Source of the DNA: an uncultured Garciella sp.
GTDB taxonomy: Bacteria > Bacillota > Clostridia > Eubacteriales > Garciellaceae
NCBI GenBank assembly: GCA_900555725.1
Contig: USMD01000101.1
Span: 1 to 6,575, forward strand
Length of the DNA stretch: 6,575 nucleotides
Direction of reading: 5' to 3'
Below, one piece after another: positions 1-5,697 of the stretch (position 1 is the first letter of the stretch; each line of letters opens with the position of its first letter). The notes under the pieces are model-generated. The model saw nothing but the letters and a program-made list of their open reading frames with translations, made no database searches and was not told the DNA's origin. The translations under genes and the position numbers were made by a program.

Positions 1-4
1 AAGA

Positions 5-37
5 TCGTCGGCAGCGTCAGATGTGTATAAGAGACAG
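5..37 (+). other. Nextera (Tn5) read-1 adapter, not genomic
   Basis: The bases match the Nextera read-1 adapter, ending in the 19-bp Tn5 mosaic end (AGATGTGTATAAGAGACAG, 19-37). The four bases at 1-4 are probably the tail of the index. This is library sequence, so genomic DNA begins at about 38. Confidence 0.98.
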
Positions 38-45
38 GTATATAG

Positions 46-843
46 CTAATCTAATTCTTTTACTGCTATATTGTAATTTTTTAGTTCCAATTGATCGATA
101 AAGGGTAAAAAATTTTCCATAGGACCAGAGGTATGGATATCTAGCTTTGTATTTGCACTAGTAGAAAGCAAATGATTTTTCTCTAAAAAGTGTTTTACAC
201 TCTCTACTAATTTTACAGCAGGATCTATCAAATGAAGTTGAGGGTAAAGCCTAGAGATATTCTCTGACACAATGGGATAATGGGTACAACCAAGTATAAG
301 ATTATTGATTGGAGCTTTAGACAAAATAGGATCAATGGCATTCTTTATGGTAAAGTTTAACTGTGCCCAATCCCCATTATTTTTTTCAATGAGTTTAGCA
401 AGGTCACGACTTCCTTTTGAATAAAGAAAAAATTCTGGCTTTAAGGATTCTAGTGTTTTTTTGTAGATATTGGAATTTACTGTAGCTTCTGTTGCAATGA
501 GTCCAATACCCTCCTTAGGGTTATTTTCAATGGCCGCTAAACAACCTGGATAGATAATGTCAAAAATAGGAATTTCTGTCAAAGGAATCAGATGATCTAC
601 AAAAGAAGAAATGGTATTACATGCTAATAAGATTACTTTTACATTTTGTGATTCCATAAACGAAAACATTTTTTTAGTTAGGATAATAATTTCTTTAGGC
701 TCTTTATTCCCATAGGGCATATTTTTACTATCTCCAAAATATACAATACTTTCCTTAGGTAATTGCTTTTGAATTTCTTTTACTACTGTTAATCCTCCTA
801 CTCCTGAATCAATTACACCGATTAAATTATTATTAGATTGCAC
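46..843 (-). CDS. murI: Glutamate racemase MurI
   Basis: This enzyme interconverts L- and D-glutamate in the cytoplasm without a cofactor and supplies D-Glu for the peptidoglycan stem peptide. The 265-aa length is normal for the family. The signature regions are all visible: GVIDSGVGGLTV near residues 9-20 with Asp12 and Ser13, the YFGDSKNMPYG loop at 35-45, the first catalytic Cys75 in LLACNTISS, and the second catalytic Cys186 with His188 in LGCTHYP. The usual EPG-type motif after the central strand reads IYPG here, a minor variation. The start is GTG at 843-841, preceded on the minus strand by GGGGGTGA (857-850) with a 6-nt gap; no in-frame ATG lies nearby. The stop is TAG at 48-46, eight bases from the adapter, so whatever lies downstream is unknown. 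The gene is transcribed away from the redox operon and is probably a housekeeping neighbour unrelated to it. Confidence 0.95.
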   Translation of the reverse strand: MQSNNNLIGVIDSGVGGLTVVKEIQKQLPKESIVYFGDSKNMPYGNKEPKEIIILTKKMFSFMESQNVKVILLACNTISSFVDHLIPLTEIPIFDIIYPGCLAAIENNPKEGIGLIATEATVNSNIYKKTLESLKPEFFLYSKGSRDLAKLIEKNNGDWAQLNFTIKNAIDPILSKAPINNLILGCTHYPIVSENISRLYPQLHLIDPAVKLVESVKHFLEKNHLLSTSANTKLDIHTSGPMENFLPFIDQLELKNYNIAVKELD

Positions 844-849
844 TCTATG

Positions 850-857
850 TCACCCCC
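850..857 (-). promoter_or_regulatory. Ribosome binding site of murI
   Basis: On the minus strand this reads GGGGGTGA, which can pair with the anti-Shine-Dalgarno sequence with one G-U wobble. It sits 6 nt before the GTG codon and fixes that start. Confidence 0.75.
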
Positions 858-880
858 GAAAATTAAATAACTACTTTCAC

Positions 881-908
881 TATTATATCAAAATTATTAT
901 ATCAAAAA
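881..908 (-). promoter_or_regulatory. Candidate murI promoter with duplicated -10 box
   Basis: On the minus strand two perfect TATAAT hexamers occur at 887-882 and 901-896. Each lies in a 14-nt unit (plus strand TATTATATCAAAA followed by T or A) that is repeated in tandem at 881-894 and 895-908. The first lies about 25 nt before the murI ribosome binding site, a plausible spacing. No strong -35 hexamer is seen at 17 nt from either box, so the exact promoter is uncertain. Confidence 0.45.
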
Positions 909-937
909 TGTCTTATCATTCATAAACAGAGTTCTTG

Positions 938-969
938 GCTTCAGATGGAGTTTTTACTCCAGCTGAAGC
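938..969. repeat. Hairpin 1 of intergenic repeat cluster
   Basis: Arms 938-951 and 956-969 pair over 14 positions with one A-G mismatch (945/962) and leave a TTTT loop. The core reads GCTTCAGATGGAGT on the left and ACTCCAGCTGAAGC on the right. No T-tract follows on either strand, so it is not a typical terminator. Confidence 0.85.
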
Positions 970-978
970 TACCTAACA

Positions 979-1015
979 GAATTCTTAGTATCGGTATTTT
1001 CGATACTTAGAATTC
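979..1015. repeat. Hairpin 2 of intergenic repeat cluster
   Basis: Arms GAATTCTTAGTATCG (979-993) and CGATACTTAGAATTC (1001-1015) pair over 15 positions with one T-T mismatch and a 7-nt loop. The arm can extend through ACA (976-978) with TGT (1018-1020) if two bases bulge. Its left flank AACAGAATTCTTAG (975-988) matches AACAGAGTTCTTGG (925-938) before hairpin 1 at 12 of 14 positions, so the two hairpins look like related units 50 nt apart. Confidence 0.85.
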
Positions 1016-1036
1016 GTTGTCCTTTAGGGAAAATCG

Positions 1037-1111
1037 TTATCCGATGACTATCTGCCGTTATCTCCCACTTTGGTAGAAGTGGGAGTCTTACGGCAGATAG
1101 TCATCGGATAA
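1037..1111. repeat. 75-nt long hairpin, probable dispersed palindromic element
   Basis: Two 22-nt arms (1037-1058 and 1090-1111) are perfect reverse complements; the outer end starts TTATCCGATGACTATC. After a small internal loop an inner stem of nine pairs forms from CTCCCACTT (1062-1070) and AAGTGGGAG (1077-1085), closing on a 6-nt loop. The structure has no T-tail and lies between divergent genes. Long palindromes with a GTGGGAG-type inner stem recall the ends of IS200/IS605 elements and the non-autonomous repeats related to them. That family link is an inference from memory; no transposase is present. Confidence 0.8.
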
Positions 1112-1173
1112 ATGAAGAAAATTGAGAATGAATTAGAAAACAAAAGAGATTATACTATTATAAAATATTTTTA

Positions 1174-1202
1174 TTGAATTATATGGGGAAAATTGCTAAT
1201 AT
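1174..1202 (+). promoter_or_regulatory. Candidate promoter of the ydhY-tatC operon
   Basis: A -35-like TTGAAT (1174-1179) and a -10-like TAATAT (1197-1202) are separated by exactly 17 nt, each matching the sigma-A consensus at 4 of 6 bases. An A/T tract with the palindrome AAAATATTTT (1162-1171) lies just upstream and could act as an UP element. The transcript would begin near 1209 and leave a leader of roughly 80 nt before the ATG at 1293. Confidence 0.5.
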
Positions 1203-1215
1203 ATAAATAGACATG

Positions 1216-1232
1216 GTTGTTAAAATAACAAC
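1216..1232. promoter_or_regulatory. Palindrome at the expected transcription start
   Basis: GTTGTTA (1216-1222) and TAACAAC (1226-1232) are perfect inverted repeats around AAA. They lie just downstream of the predicted -10 box, a typical repressor-operator position, but could equally form a small leader hairpin. The half-sites equal those of the Rex redox repressor (TTGTTA/TAACAA), but the spacer is 3 bp rather than 6. Confidence 0.4.
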
Positions 1233-1292
1233 AATTGCAAATGGAAAGAAGGATGTAAGAAATAGAACTATATATTAAGGGGGGTATCCATA

Positions 1293-1961
1293 ATGCCGGA
1301 AGAAGAAGTAAAAAAAGGTTTTTTAAGCAGAGAGACTACCAGACGGGAATTTTTAAAAATTTCTGGTAAGGGAATTGGGGGAGCAGCTCTTTCTTTATCC
1401 GTATTAAGTTTATTTGGTTGTCAAACTTCTAATGTAGAAGATGTAGCAGCTTTTCCTATAGCCGAAGGAGTATTGATTGCTAATCGATCAAAATGCACCG
1501 GGTGTCAAAGATGTGAAATAACCTGTACTTTGGTAAACGATTCAAAAATACAGCCTTTTATTTCAAGGATTAAGGTTAGTAGAAATTACAACTTTGGGGT
1601 AGATGGACCCAAAATTGCTTATCGCGAGGAAGATGGGCAATACGGAAATTTATTGATGTCTCCAGAAACCTGTAGACAGTGTGCAGAGCCTTATTGTGGG
1701 AAGGCATGTCCTCAGGGGGCAATAGAAGCAGATCCAAATACAAAGGCTAGGGTTGTAAATAAAGAAAAATGTGTTGGTTGTGGCGTATGTACCAAAGCAT
1801 GTCCTTGGAATCTTCCGACAGTAGATCCTGAAACCAAAATATCTACTAAGTGCTTATCTTGTGGAGCATGTGCGAGCAGTTGCCCAACAGGGGCTTTAAA
1901 AATAGTTCCCTGGAATGATGTAAAATATGTCTTACGTAAAAATGGATATAGGGTTGGATAA
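1293..1961 (+). CDS. ydhY: YdhY-like Tat-exported four-cluster ferredoxin (lipoprotein)
   Basis: This 222-aa protein is an electron-transfer subunit of the DmsB/NrfC type and most likely partners the AOR encoded next. Sixteen cysteines form four [4Fe-4S] motifs: Cys68/71/74/78, Cys127/130/135/139, Cys160/163/166/170 and Cys187/190/193/197. The N-terminus has a canonical twin-arginine signal, TTRREFLK (15-22), a hydrophobic stretch at about 27-42 and a lipobox LFGC with Cys43, followed by Gln. It is therefore a predicted Tat-exported lipoprotein anchored outside the cytoplasmic membrane. From memory, the ISGKG segment after the arginine motif and the LSL-x-GC lipobox match E. coli YdhY, where the twin arginine is degenerate. 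The ATG is preceded by AAGGGGGG with an 8-nt gap. It is the first gene of the operon, 45 nt before ydhV. Family is certain, export is well supported, and lipidation is inferred. Confidence 0.9.
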   Translation: MPEEEVKKGFLSRETTRREFLKISGKGIGGAALSLSVLSLFGCQTSNVEDVAAFPIAEGVLIANRSKCTGCQRCEITCTLVNDSKIQPFISRIKVSRNYNFGVDGPKIAYREEDGQYGNLLMSPETCRQCAEPYCGKACPQGAIEADPNTKARVVNKEKCVGCGVCTKACPWNLPTVDPETKISTKCLSCGACASSCPTGALKIVPWNDVKYVLRKNGYRVG

Positions 1962-1991
1962 TAAAAAATAAAATACTTGATCATAAAGTCT

Positions 1992-2000
1992 AAAGGGGGA
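1992..2000 (+). promoter_or_regulatory. Ribosome binding site deciding the ydhV start
   Basis: AAAGGGGGA lies 6 nt before ATG 2007. It excludes the longer in-frame reading from TTG 1977, whose first codons would run through this site. Confidence 0.85.
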
Positions 2001-2006
2001 AAATTT

Positions 2007-4109
2007 ATGCCAACAGGAGGTTGGACTGGTAAAATACTAAGAGTAAATCTTACATCTGGGAAAATTTCAACGGAGAAAACATCCAAATATCACGACTTTA
2101 TTGGAGGCATGGGTATAGGATATAAAATAATGTTTGATGAAGTTCCAGTAGGAACCAAGGCCTTTGATCCTGAAAATAAAATTATATTTGGGGTTGGACC
2201 CCTAACTGGAAGCGGAGCATTAATGAGTTCAAGAACTAATATTACTTCTTTGCTTGCTAGTAATCCCTATCATATGGTAACAGATAGTCATATGGGAGGA
2301 AACTTTGCCGCTACATTAAAATATGCAGGTTGGGATGGAATTATTGTTGAAGGAGTATCCCAAAAACCTGTTTGGTTAAGAATTGAAAATGACAACGTTT
2401 CTATAGAGGATGCTTCCTTTGTCTGGGGTAAGGGTATTTATGATACCACTGCTCAAATAGCATCTATTATCGGTAAAGAAGCGTCTATTGCTGCTATAGG
2501 CCAGGCAGGTGAAAATTTGGTAAACTTATCTGTCATTATGAATGGCACTTCTCACTCTGCTGGTGGTCATGGTGGAGTAATGGGAGCCAAAAAGTTAAAG
2601 GCCATTGCTGTAAAAGGTACAGGTTCTGTAAAAATCGGTGGAAAAACAAGTGAATTAAAAAAAATAAACGATTATATGATGAAGGATATTGTTGGAGCAA
2701 ATAATCAATGGGTTGTCCCAAGTACACCCCAGCCTTGGGCTGAATTTCATGATGAAGGAAGCCGATGGACTGCAAGGAAAGGTTTACATTGGGGAGCATC
2801 AGAAGGCAATATTGAAACAGGAATCGCAGCTACTGGAGATGTCAATAAAGTAGGATACCGTACCATGAAATCTGTATATGATTTAGGCCCCGTGGCAGAA
2901 AAATATACTATAAGAATGGGTGGTTGTCAATCTTGCCCAATAAGATGTCACTCTCAATTAAAACTACCTCAATTAAAAAAATATAATGTATCGGAATATG
3001 CTGCTAATACTTGCGCAGGATTTCATTCACCTGGTGGAATTATGTTTAAAGGGATGGCGGATCAAGAAGAAAAAGGCGATGGGGTAATGATTGCTAAGAC
3101 CTTAGGCTCTCAATTAGCTGATGACTATGGGGTATGGTGTAATTATTCCCAGATGGGAAGGGATTTTAAATATGCCTATGAATCTGGAATATTAAAGAAA
3201 GTATTGCCAAAAGAAGAATATGATAGTATTCCATGGGATAAACTTGAGGCCGGGGATCCCGCTTTTCTTATTGATTTCTATAAAAGAATTGCCTTTAAAG
3301 AAGGAGAATTTAGCCATTTAGGAGATGGAGCATATTGGGTTGCTAAAAGGTGGAATTTTGGAGAGGATTATTGGAATAATGCGGAAAATAAAATTTGGTC
3401 GCCTTTAGGATATCCCGAGCATCATGCCAACGAACTGGGAGCACAAACAGGGGCCATCATCAATTGTATGTTTAATCGAGATGCACAAAGCCATTCCCAC
3501 GCTAACTTTTTAAATTCAGGTCTTCCTATCGATATTAAAAAGGAAATTGCGAAAGAAGTATGGGGTTCTGGAGATGCTGTAGATCCACCGGCTAATTATA
3601 CTCCTATGAATCAATATAAAGCGAAATTTGCAAAATGGAGTATTATAAGAAACTGCCTTCATGATTCCTTAACCCTCTGTAACTGGGTATGGCCTATGAC
3701 AACCTCTCCTAATAAAAAAAGGAATTATCGAGGGGATACTAGTTTAGAGGCTCAATATTTTTCTGTAGTTACCGGGATAGAAACCAGTGAGCAAGAGCTG
3801 GATTTGGCTGGCGAAAGAATATTTAATTTACATAGGGCTTTAACGGTAAAACAAATGGGTACTATAGATATGCGAAATAAACACGATATCATCATGGATT
3901 GGGTATTTGACATGGATCCTGACAAAAAACCATTTACTCCGGGAACGGTAAAGATGGAGAGAGAAGATATGAAAAAGGCTTTAACATTGTTTTATAAAGA
4001 AATGGGCTGGGATGAAGAAACTGGAGCTCCTACCCGAGCTACTCTAGAAAAAGTAGGATTAAAGGATGTTGCTGATGAATTGGAAAAATTAAATTTATTA
4101 TCAGCATAG
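2007..4109 (+). CDS. ydhV: YdhV-like aldehyde ferredoxin oxidoreductase (W/Mo-bis-pterin)
   Basis: AOR-family enzymes oxidise aldehydes to acids, or run in reverse, at a tungsten or molybdenum held by two pterins next to one [4Fe-4S] cluster. From the ATG at 2007 the protein has 700 residues, the length of E. coli YdhV and longer than the roughly 600-residue archaeal AOR. The N-terminal AOR domain spans about 1-205, with GGWTGKILRVNL at the start. Cluster ligands are visible as Cys307/310/314 (GCQSCPIRC) and Cys558 in DSLTLCNW. The two pterin-binding loops are DDYGVW near 372 and DSLTLC at 553-558. Segments such as NCMFNRD and LCNWVWPMT closely match YdhV as remembered. E. coli YdhV has been reported to carry a bis-Mo-MPT cofactor without nucleotide; the metal here cannot be read from sequence. 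There is no signal peptide, so any export must ride on the Tat-tagged ferredoxin. The true substrate is unknown. Confidence 0.94.
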   Translation: MPTGGWTGKILRVNLTSGKISTEKTSKYHDFIGGMGIGYKIMFDEVPVGTKAFDPENKIIFGVGPLTGSGALMSSRTNITSLLASNPYHMVTDSHMGGNFAATLKYAGWDGIIVEGVSQKPVWLRIENDNVSIEDASFVWGKGIYDTTAQIASIIGKEASIAAIGQAGENLVNLSVIMNGTSHSAGGHGGVMGAKKLKAIAVKGTGSVKIGGKTSELKKINDYMMKDIVGANNQWVVPSTPQPWAEFHDEGSRWTARKGLHWGASEGNIETGIAATGDVNKVGYRTMKSVYDLGPVAEKYTIRMGGCQSCPIRCHSQLKLPQLKKYNVSEYAANTCAGFHSPGGIMFKGMADQEEKGDGVMIAKTLGSQLADDYGVWCNYSQMGRDFKYAYESGILKKVLPKEEYDSIPWDKLEAGDPAFLIDFYKRIAFKEGEFSHLGDGAYWVAKRWNFGEDYWNNAENKIWSPLGYPEHHANELGAQTGAIINCMFNRDAQSHSHANFLNSGLPIDIKKEIAKEVWGSGDAVDPPANYTPMNQYKAKFAKWSIIRNCLHDSLTLCNWVWPMTTSPNKKRNYRGDTSLEAQYFSVVTGIETSEQELDLAGERIFNLHRALTVKQMGTIDMRNKHDIIMDWVFDMDPDKKPFTPGTVKMEREDMKKALTLFYKEMGWDEETGAPTRATLEKVGLKDVADELEKLNLLSA

Positions 4110-4126
4110 ATAGGCCATCCTAATTT

Positions 4127-4133
4127 AGGGGGA
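4127..4133 (+). promoter_or_regulatory. Ribosome binding site supporting a TTG start
   Basis: AGGGGGA lies about 8 nt before TTG 4141. The nearest ATG (4154) is out of frame, so the TTG is the best start for the 188-aa protein. Confidence 0.75.
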
Positions 4134-4140
4134 AACGAAA

Positions 4141-4707
4141 TTGGAGAGAAAAGATGAAAATACGAAAAGAAGAAATGAAGATTTGGAATTCATTGTAAGA
4201 TACATTAGGGAACAATCAGCTGTAGGTAGATTTATTACCTACACTGATCTTTCCAAAGAACCTATTGATCTTAAGAAAGAGGAAATCGAGGATGTTATTG
4301 ATACATTGGCGGCTGTAGAGAGTTATAAAGATATAAAGGAGTTACAAGGGAAAAAAGCTAGATATTTTTATTCCGATAGTGAAATGACCAATAGTTATGC
4401 TAAGTTACTTTTTGGATTAGAGGAGAAGGATATTTTAAAAACTGTAGTTGAAACAATACGAAATGATTCTAAGAGATTTCCAAAGACTACAAATCCTAAG
4501 GTATTTTTAACACATCCCTTTTATTTCCAGAAAGAAGAGCTTAAGGATATTCTAAAGCAGCTTGAGAATAGAGAAGAATATAAGGATATTAAAGAAACAA
4601 AAGCTTCAAATGGTGTAATTTGCTTCTATTCAGATGAATACTTAACAGAGGACTATGCTAAGGCATTAACGGAATGGGCGGAAGTCACTCGTTATGAAAC
4701 GCCTTAA
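4141..4707 (+). CDS. Unknown protein with two similar ~77-aa halves, AOR operon
   Basis: I do not recognise this 188-aa protein. It has no signal peptide, no membrane segment and a single cysteine (Cys161), and is rich in Lys and Glu, so it should be a soluble cytoplasmic protein. It is an internal duplication: residues about 16-91 align with about 98-177. Anchors are YKDIKE at 62-67 and 147-152, YFYSDSEMTNSYAKLL (75-90) against CFYSDEYLTEDYAKAL (161-176), and KKEEIEDVIDTL against KEELKDILKQL. The helix-helix-helix followed by a short strand pattern could be a tandem winged-helix fold, but that is a guess. It lies 31 nt after ydhV and 14 nt before fdhD, between the enzyme and its maturation genes. 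A role as an AOR-specific chaperone, a cofactor-insertion factor or a proofreading factor before Tat export is plausible from position only. Being a regulator is the main alternative. Confidence 0.88.
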   Translation: MERKDENTKRRNEDLEFIVRYIREQSAVGRFITYTDLSKEPIDLKKEEIEDVIDTLAAVESYKDIKELQGKKARYFYSDSEMTNSYAKLLFGLEEKDILKTVVETIRNDSKRFPKTTNPKVFLTHPFYFQKEELKDILKQLENREEYKDIKETKASNGVICFYSDEYLTEDYAKALTEWAEVTRYETP

Positions 4708-4711
4708 AAGT

Positions 4712-4716
4712 GGAGG
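4712..4716 (+). promoter_or_regulatory. Ribosome binding site deciding the fdhD start
   Basis: GGAGG sits 5 nt before ATG 4722. The earlier in-frame GTG at 4710 overlaps this site and so is unlikely to be the start. Confidence 0.85.
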
Positions 4717-4721
4717 CTAGT

Positions 4722-5462
4722 ATGAATCAGACAATGGTTTTTCAAAAAGTAAATCTTTGTGAAGAAGAACCTGTAGATTTTCTGTTGAATGGAAAAAGAA
4801 TGGTAACATTTATGTGTACCCTAAAAAATTTAAGGGAATTGGCAGTAGGCTATCTATATAGCCAAGGAATCATAAAAGATTTAAAAGAAATTTATTCTTT
4901 ATCGGTTCTCAAGGGTATGGGGAAAATATATGGAATTACCACTGCTTCTATTGACTTTGAGAGAATAGATCTAAACACGGTATTGTCCAGTAATTGTACG
5001 GGAGGGGGAGATAAATTTAGTGATCAGCTTTTAAAAATCTCTAAAATCCAGTCCACCTTTCAAATATCAATGGAAAATGTTAAGAGATTGATCATAGAGA
5101 TGTTTTCTAAGGCTGAGATGTATAAACATACGGGTGGAATGCATTGTGCAGCTATTTCCGATGGTAATAAAATCATTGCTTTAAGTGAAGACGTAGGGCG
5201 CCATAATGCAGTAGATAAGACCATAGGTAAAGGACTATTTTTAGGGGTAGATTTTAGTCGGGTGATGATGATGACCACAGGGCGGATCTCATCGGATATG
5301 GTACTAAAGGCTGCTAATGCTAATTGCCCTTTCATCGTATCTAGAAGTATTCCCACTACTTTGGCTCTAGAATTGGCCGATAAATTAGGGATTACCCTTA
5401 TAGGGAGAGCTGTTTCCAGCAATCCTATTATATATATTTATAAGGAAAGAGTTTCCACATAG
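4722..5462 (+). CDS. fdhD: FdhD-like sulfurtransferase for Mo/W enzyme maturation
   Basis: FdhD takes persulfide sulfur from a cysteine desulfurase and passes it to the metal of bis-pterin cofactors, a step known to be needed for formate dehydrogenase activity. The 246-aa protein shows the family marks: EEEPVDFLLNG (14-24), LRELAVGYLYSQGII (38-51), HTGGMHCAAI (136-145), EDVGRHNAVDK (156-166), TTGRISSDMV (185-194) and TTLALELADKLGITLIG (212-228). The sulfur-carrying CxxC motif of the E. coli protein is not intact: the loop reads SSNCTGGG, with Cys92 but Gly95 where the second cysteine is expected. No formate dehydrogenase gene is in the window; the adjacent bis-pterin enzyme is the AOR, so this copy may serve it. 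That would be notable because known FdhD partners use the nucleotide form of the cofactor. It is co-directional and tightly spaced with its neighbours. Confidence 0.9.
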   Translation: MNQTMVFQKVNLCEEEPVDFLLNGKRMVTFMCTLKNLRELAVGYLYSQGIIKDLKEIYSLSVLKGMGKIYGITTASIDFERIDLNTVLSSNCTGGGDKFSDQLLKISKIQSTFQISMENVKRLIIEMFSKAEMYKHTGGMHCAAISDGNKIIALSEDVGRHNAVDKTIGKGLFLGVDFSRVMMMTTGRISSDMVLKAANANCPFIVSRSIPTTLALELADKLGITLIGRAVSSNPIIYIYKERVST

Positions 5463-5477
5463 TATTTATTAAATCAT

Positions 5478-5486
5478 AAAGGAGGG
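5478..5486 (+). promoter_or_regulatory. Ribosome binding site of tatA
   Basis: AAAGGAGGG, a near-perfect Shine-Dalgarno sequence, lies 5 nt before ATG 5492 and suggests strong translation, as expected for the most abundant Tat component. Confidence 0.85.
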
Positions 5487-5491
5487 AAAAT

Positions 5492-5683
5492 ATGTTTGGA
5501 AGATTAGGTGTGTCGGAGCTTATTTTACTATTATTGATTGCATTGGTGATTTTTGGACCATCCAAGTTACCCCAAATAGGAAAATCATTAGGAGAAGCAA
5601 TTAGTGAGTTTAAAGATCATGCAAACAAGATTTCTAAGGATGTAGAAGTAGATTTAGATGATTCCAATAAGAAAAAAAGTTAA
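5492..5683 (+). CDS. tatA: Twin-arginine translocase subunit TatA
   Basis: TatA oligomers form the passage through which TatC hands folded, cofactor-bearing proteins across the membrane. The 63-aa protein has the standard plan: a short outer N-terminus, one membrane helix at about residues 6-21 (VSELILLLLIALVIFG), the hinge FGPSKLPQIG (20-29), an amphipathic helix to about 47, and a charged cytoplasmic tail ending KKKS. It is at the short end for the family but not truncated. Its phenylalanine-glycine hinge is intact. The gene lies 29 nt after fdhD and 30 nt before tatC, and no tatB is present, as is usual for the minimal TatAC systems of Firmicutes. Its place in an operon whose first gene carries a twin-arginine signal suggests that this Tat pair serves that substrate, perhaps among others. 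Confidence 0.95.
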   Translation: MFGRLGVSELILLLLIALVIFGPSKLPQIGKSLGEAISEFKDHANKISKDVEVDLDDSNKKKS

Positions 5684-5697
5684 TGGGTGGATCCAGC

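Larger units (their letters stand above)
844..1292. other. Divergent intergenic region, murI / ydhY operon
   Basis: This 449-bp gap carries no convincing coding frame. From left to right it holds the murI ribosome binding site and a likely murI promoter (850-908), three large hairpins (938-1111) and a likely forward promoter with a downstream palindrome (1174-1232). Last is the ydhY ribosome binding site AAGGGGGG (1277-1284). Because the flanking genes diverge, neither needs a terminator here, which makes the hairpins unlikely to be simple terminators for them. Confidence 0.85.

Noticed and set aside
19..37. Sequence identical to a Tn5 (IS50-derived) mosaic end, with its inverse at 6547-6565, as if a composite transposon flanked the genes
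   Set aside because: The mosaic ends are joined to Nextera primer sequence on their outer sides, so they come from library preparation.
938..1111. Molybdenum/tungsten cofactor riboswitch upstream of the AOR operon
   Set aside because: The region consists of simple separate hairpins with near-perfect arms and lies upstream of the likely promoter, so it would not be in the operon transcript; I see none of the multi-helix layout of that riboswitch class.
1216..1232. Rex operator
   Set aside because: The half-sites TTGTTA and TAACAA match, but known Rex sites place them 6 bp apart and here the gap is 3 bp, on a different helical face.
1977..2006. TTG start giving a 710-residue AOR
   Set aside because: The ribosome binding site AAAGGGGGA lies inside this extension and points to ATG 2007; the resulting 700 residues also fit the YdhV length.
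1712..2086. Antisense open frame of 124 codons
   Set aside because: It overlaps the cysteine-rich ferredoxin and the AOR start, has no ribosome binding site or recognisable motif, and is a shadow of those genes.
2536..2799. Antisense open frame of 87 codons inside the AOR gene
   Set aside because: It lies wholly within a strongly conserved coding region and its translation is low-complexity and motif-free.
4710..4721. GTG start for FdhD four codons upstream of the ATG
   Set aside because: The GTG overlaps the GGAGG that serves ATG 4722, so it has no ribosome binding site of its own.
5060..5422. Antisense open frame of 120 codons inside fdhD
   Set aside because: It is complementary to conserved FdhD motifs and shows no independent gene signals.
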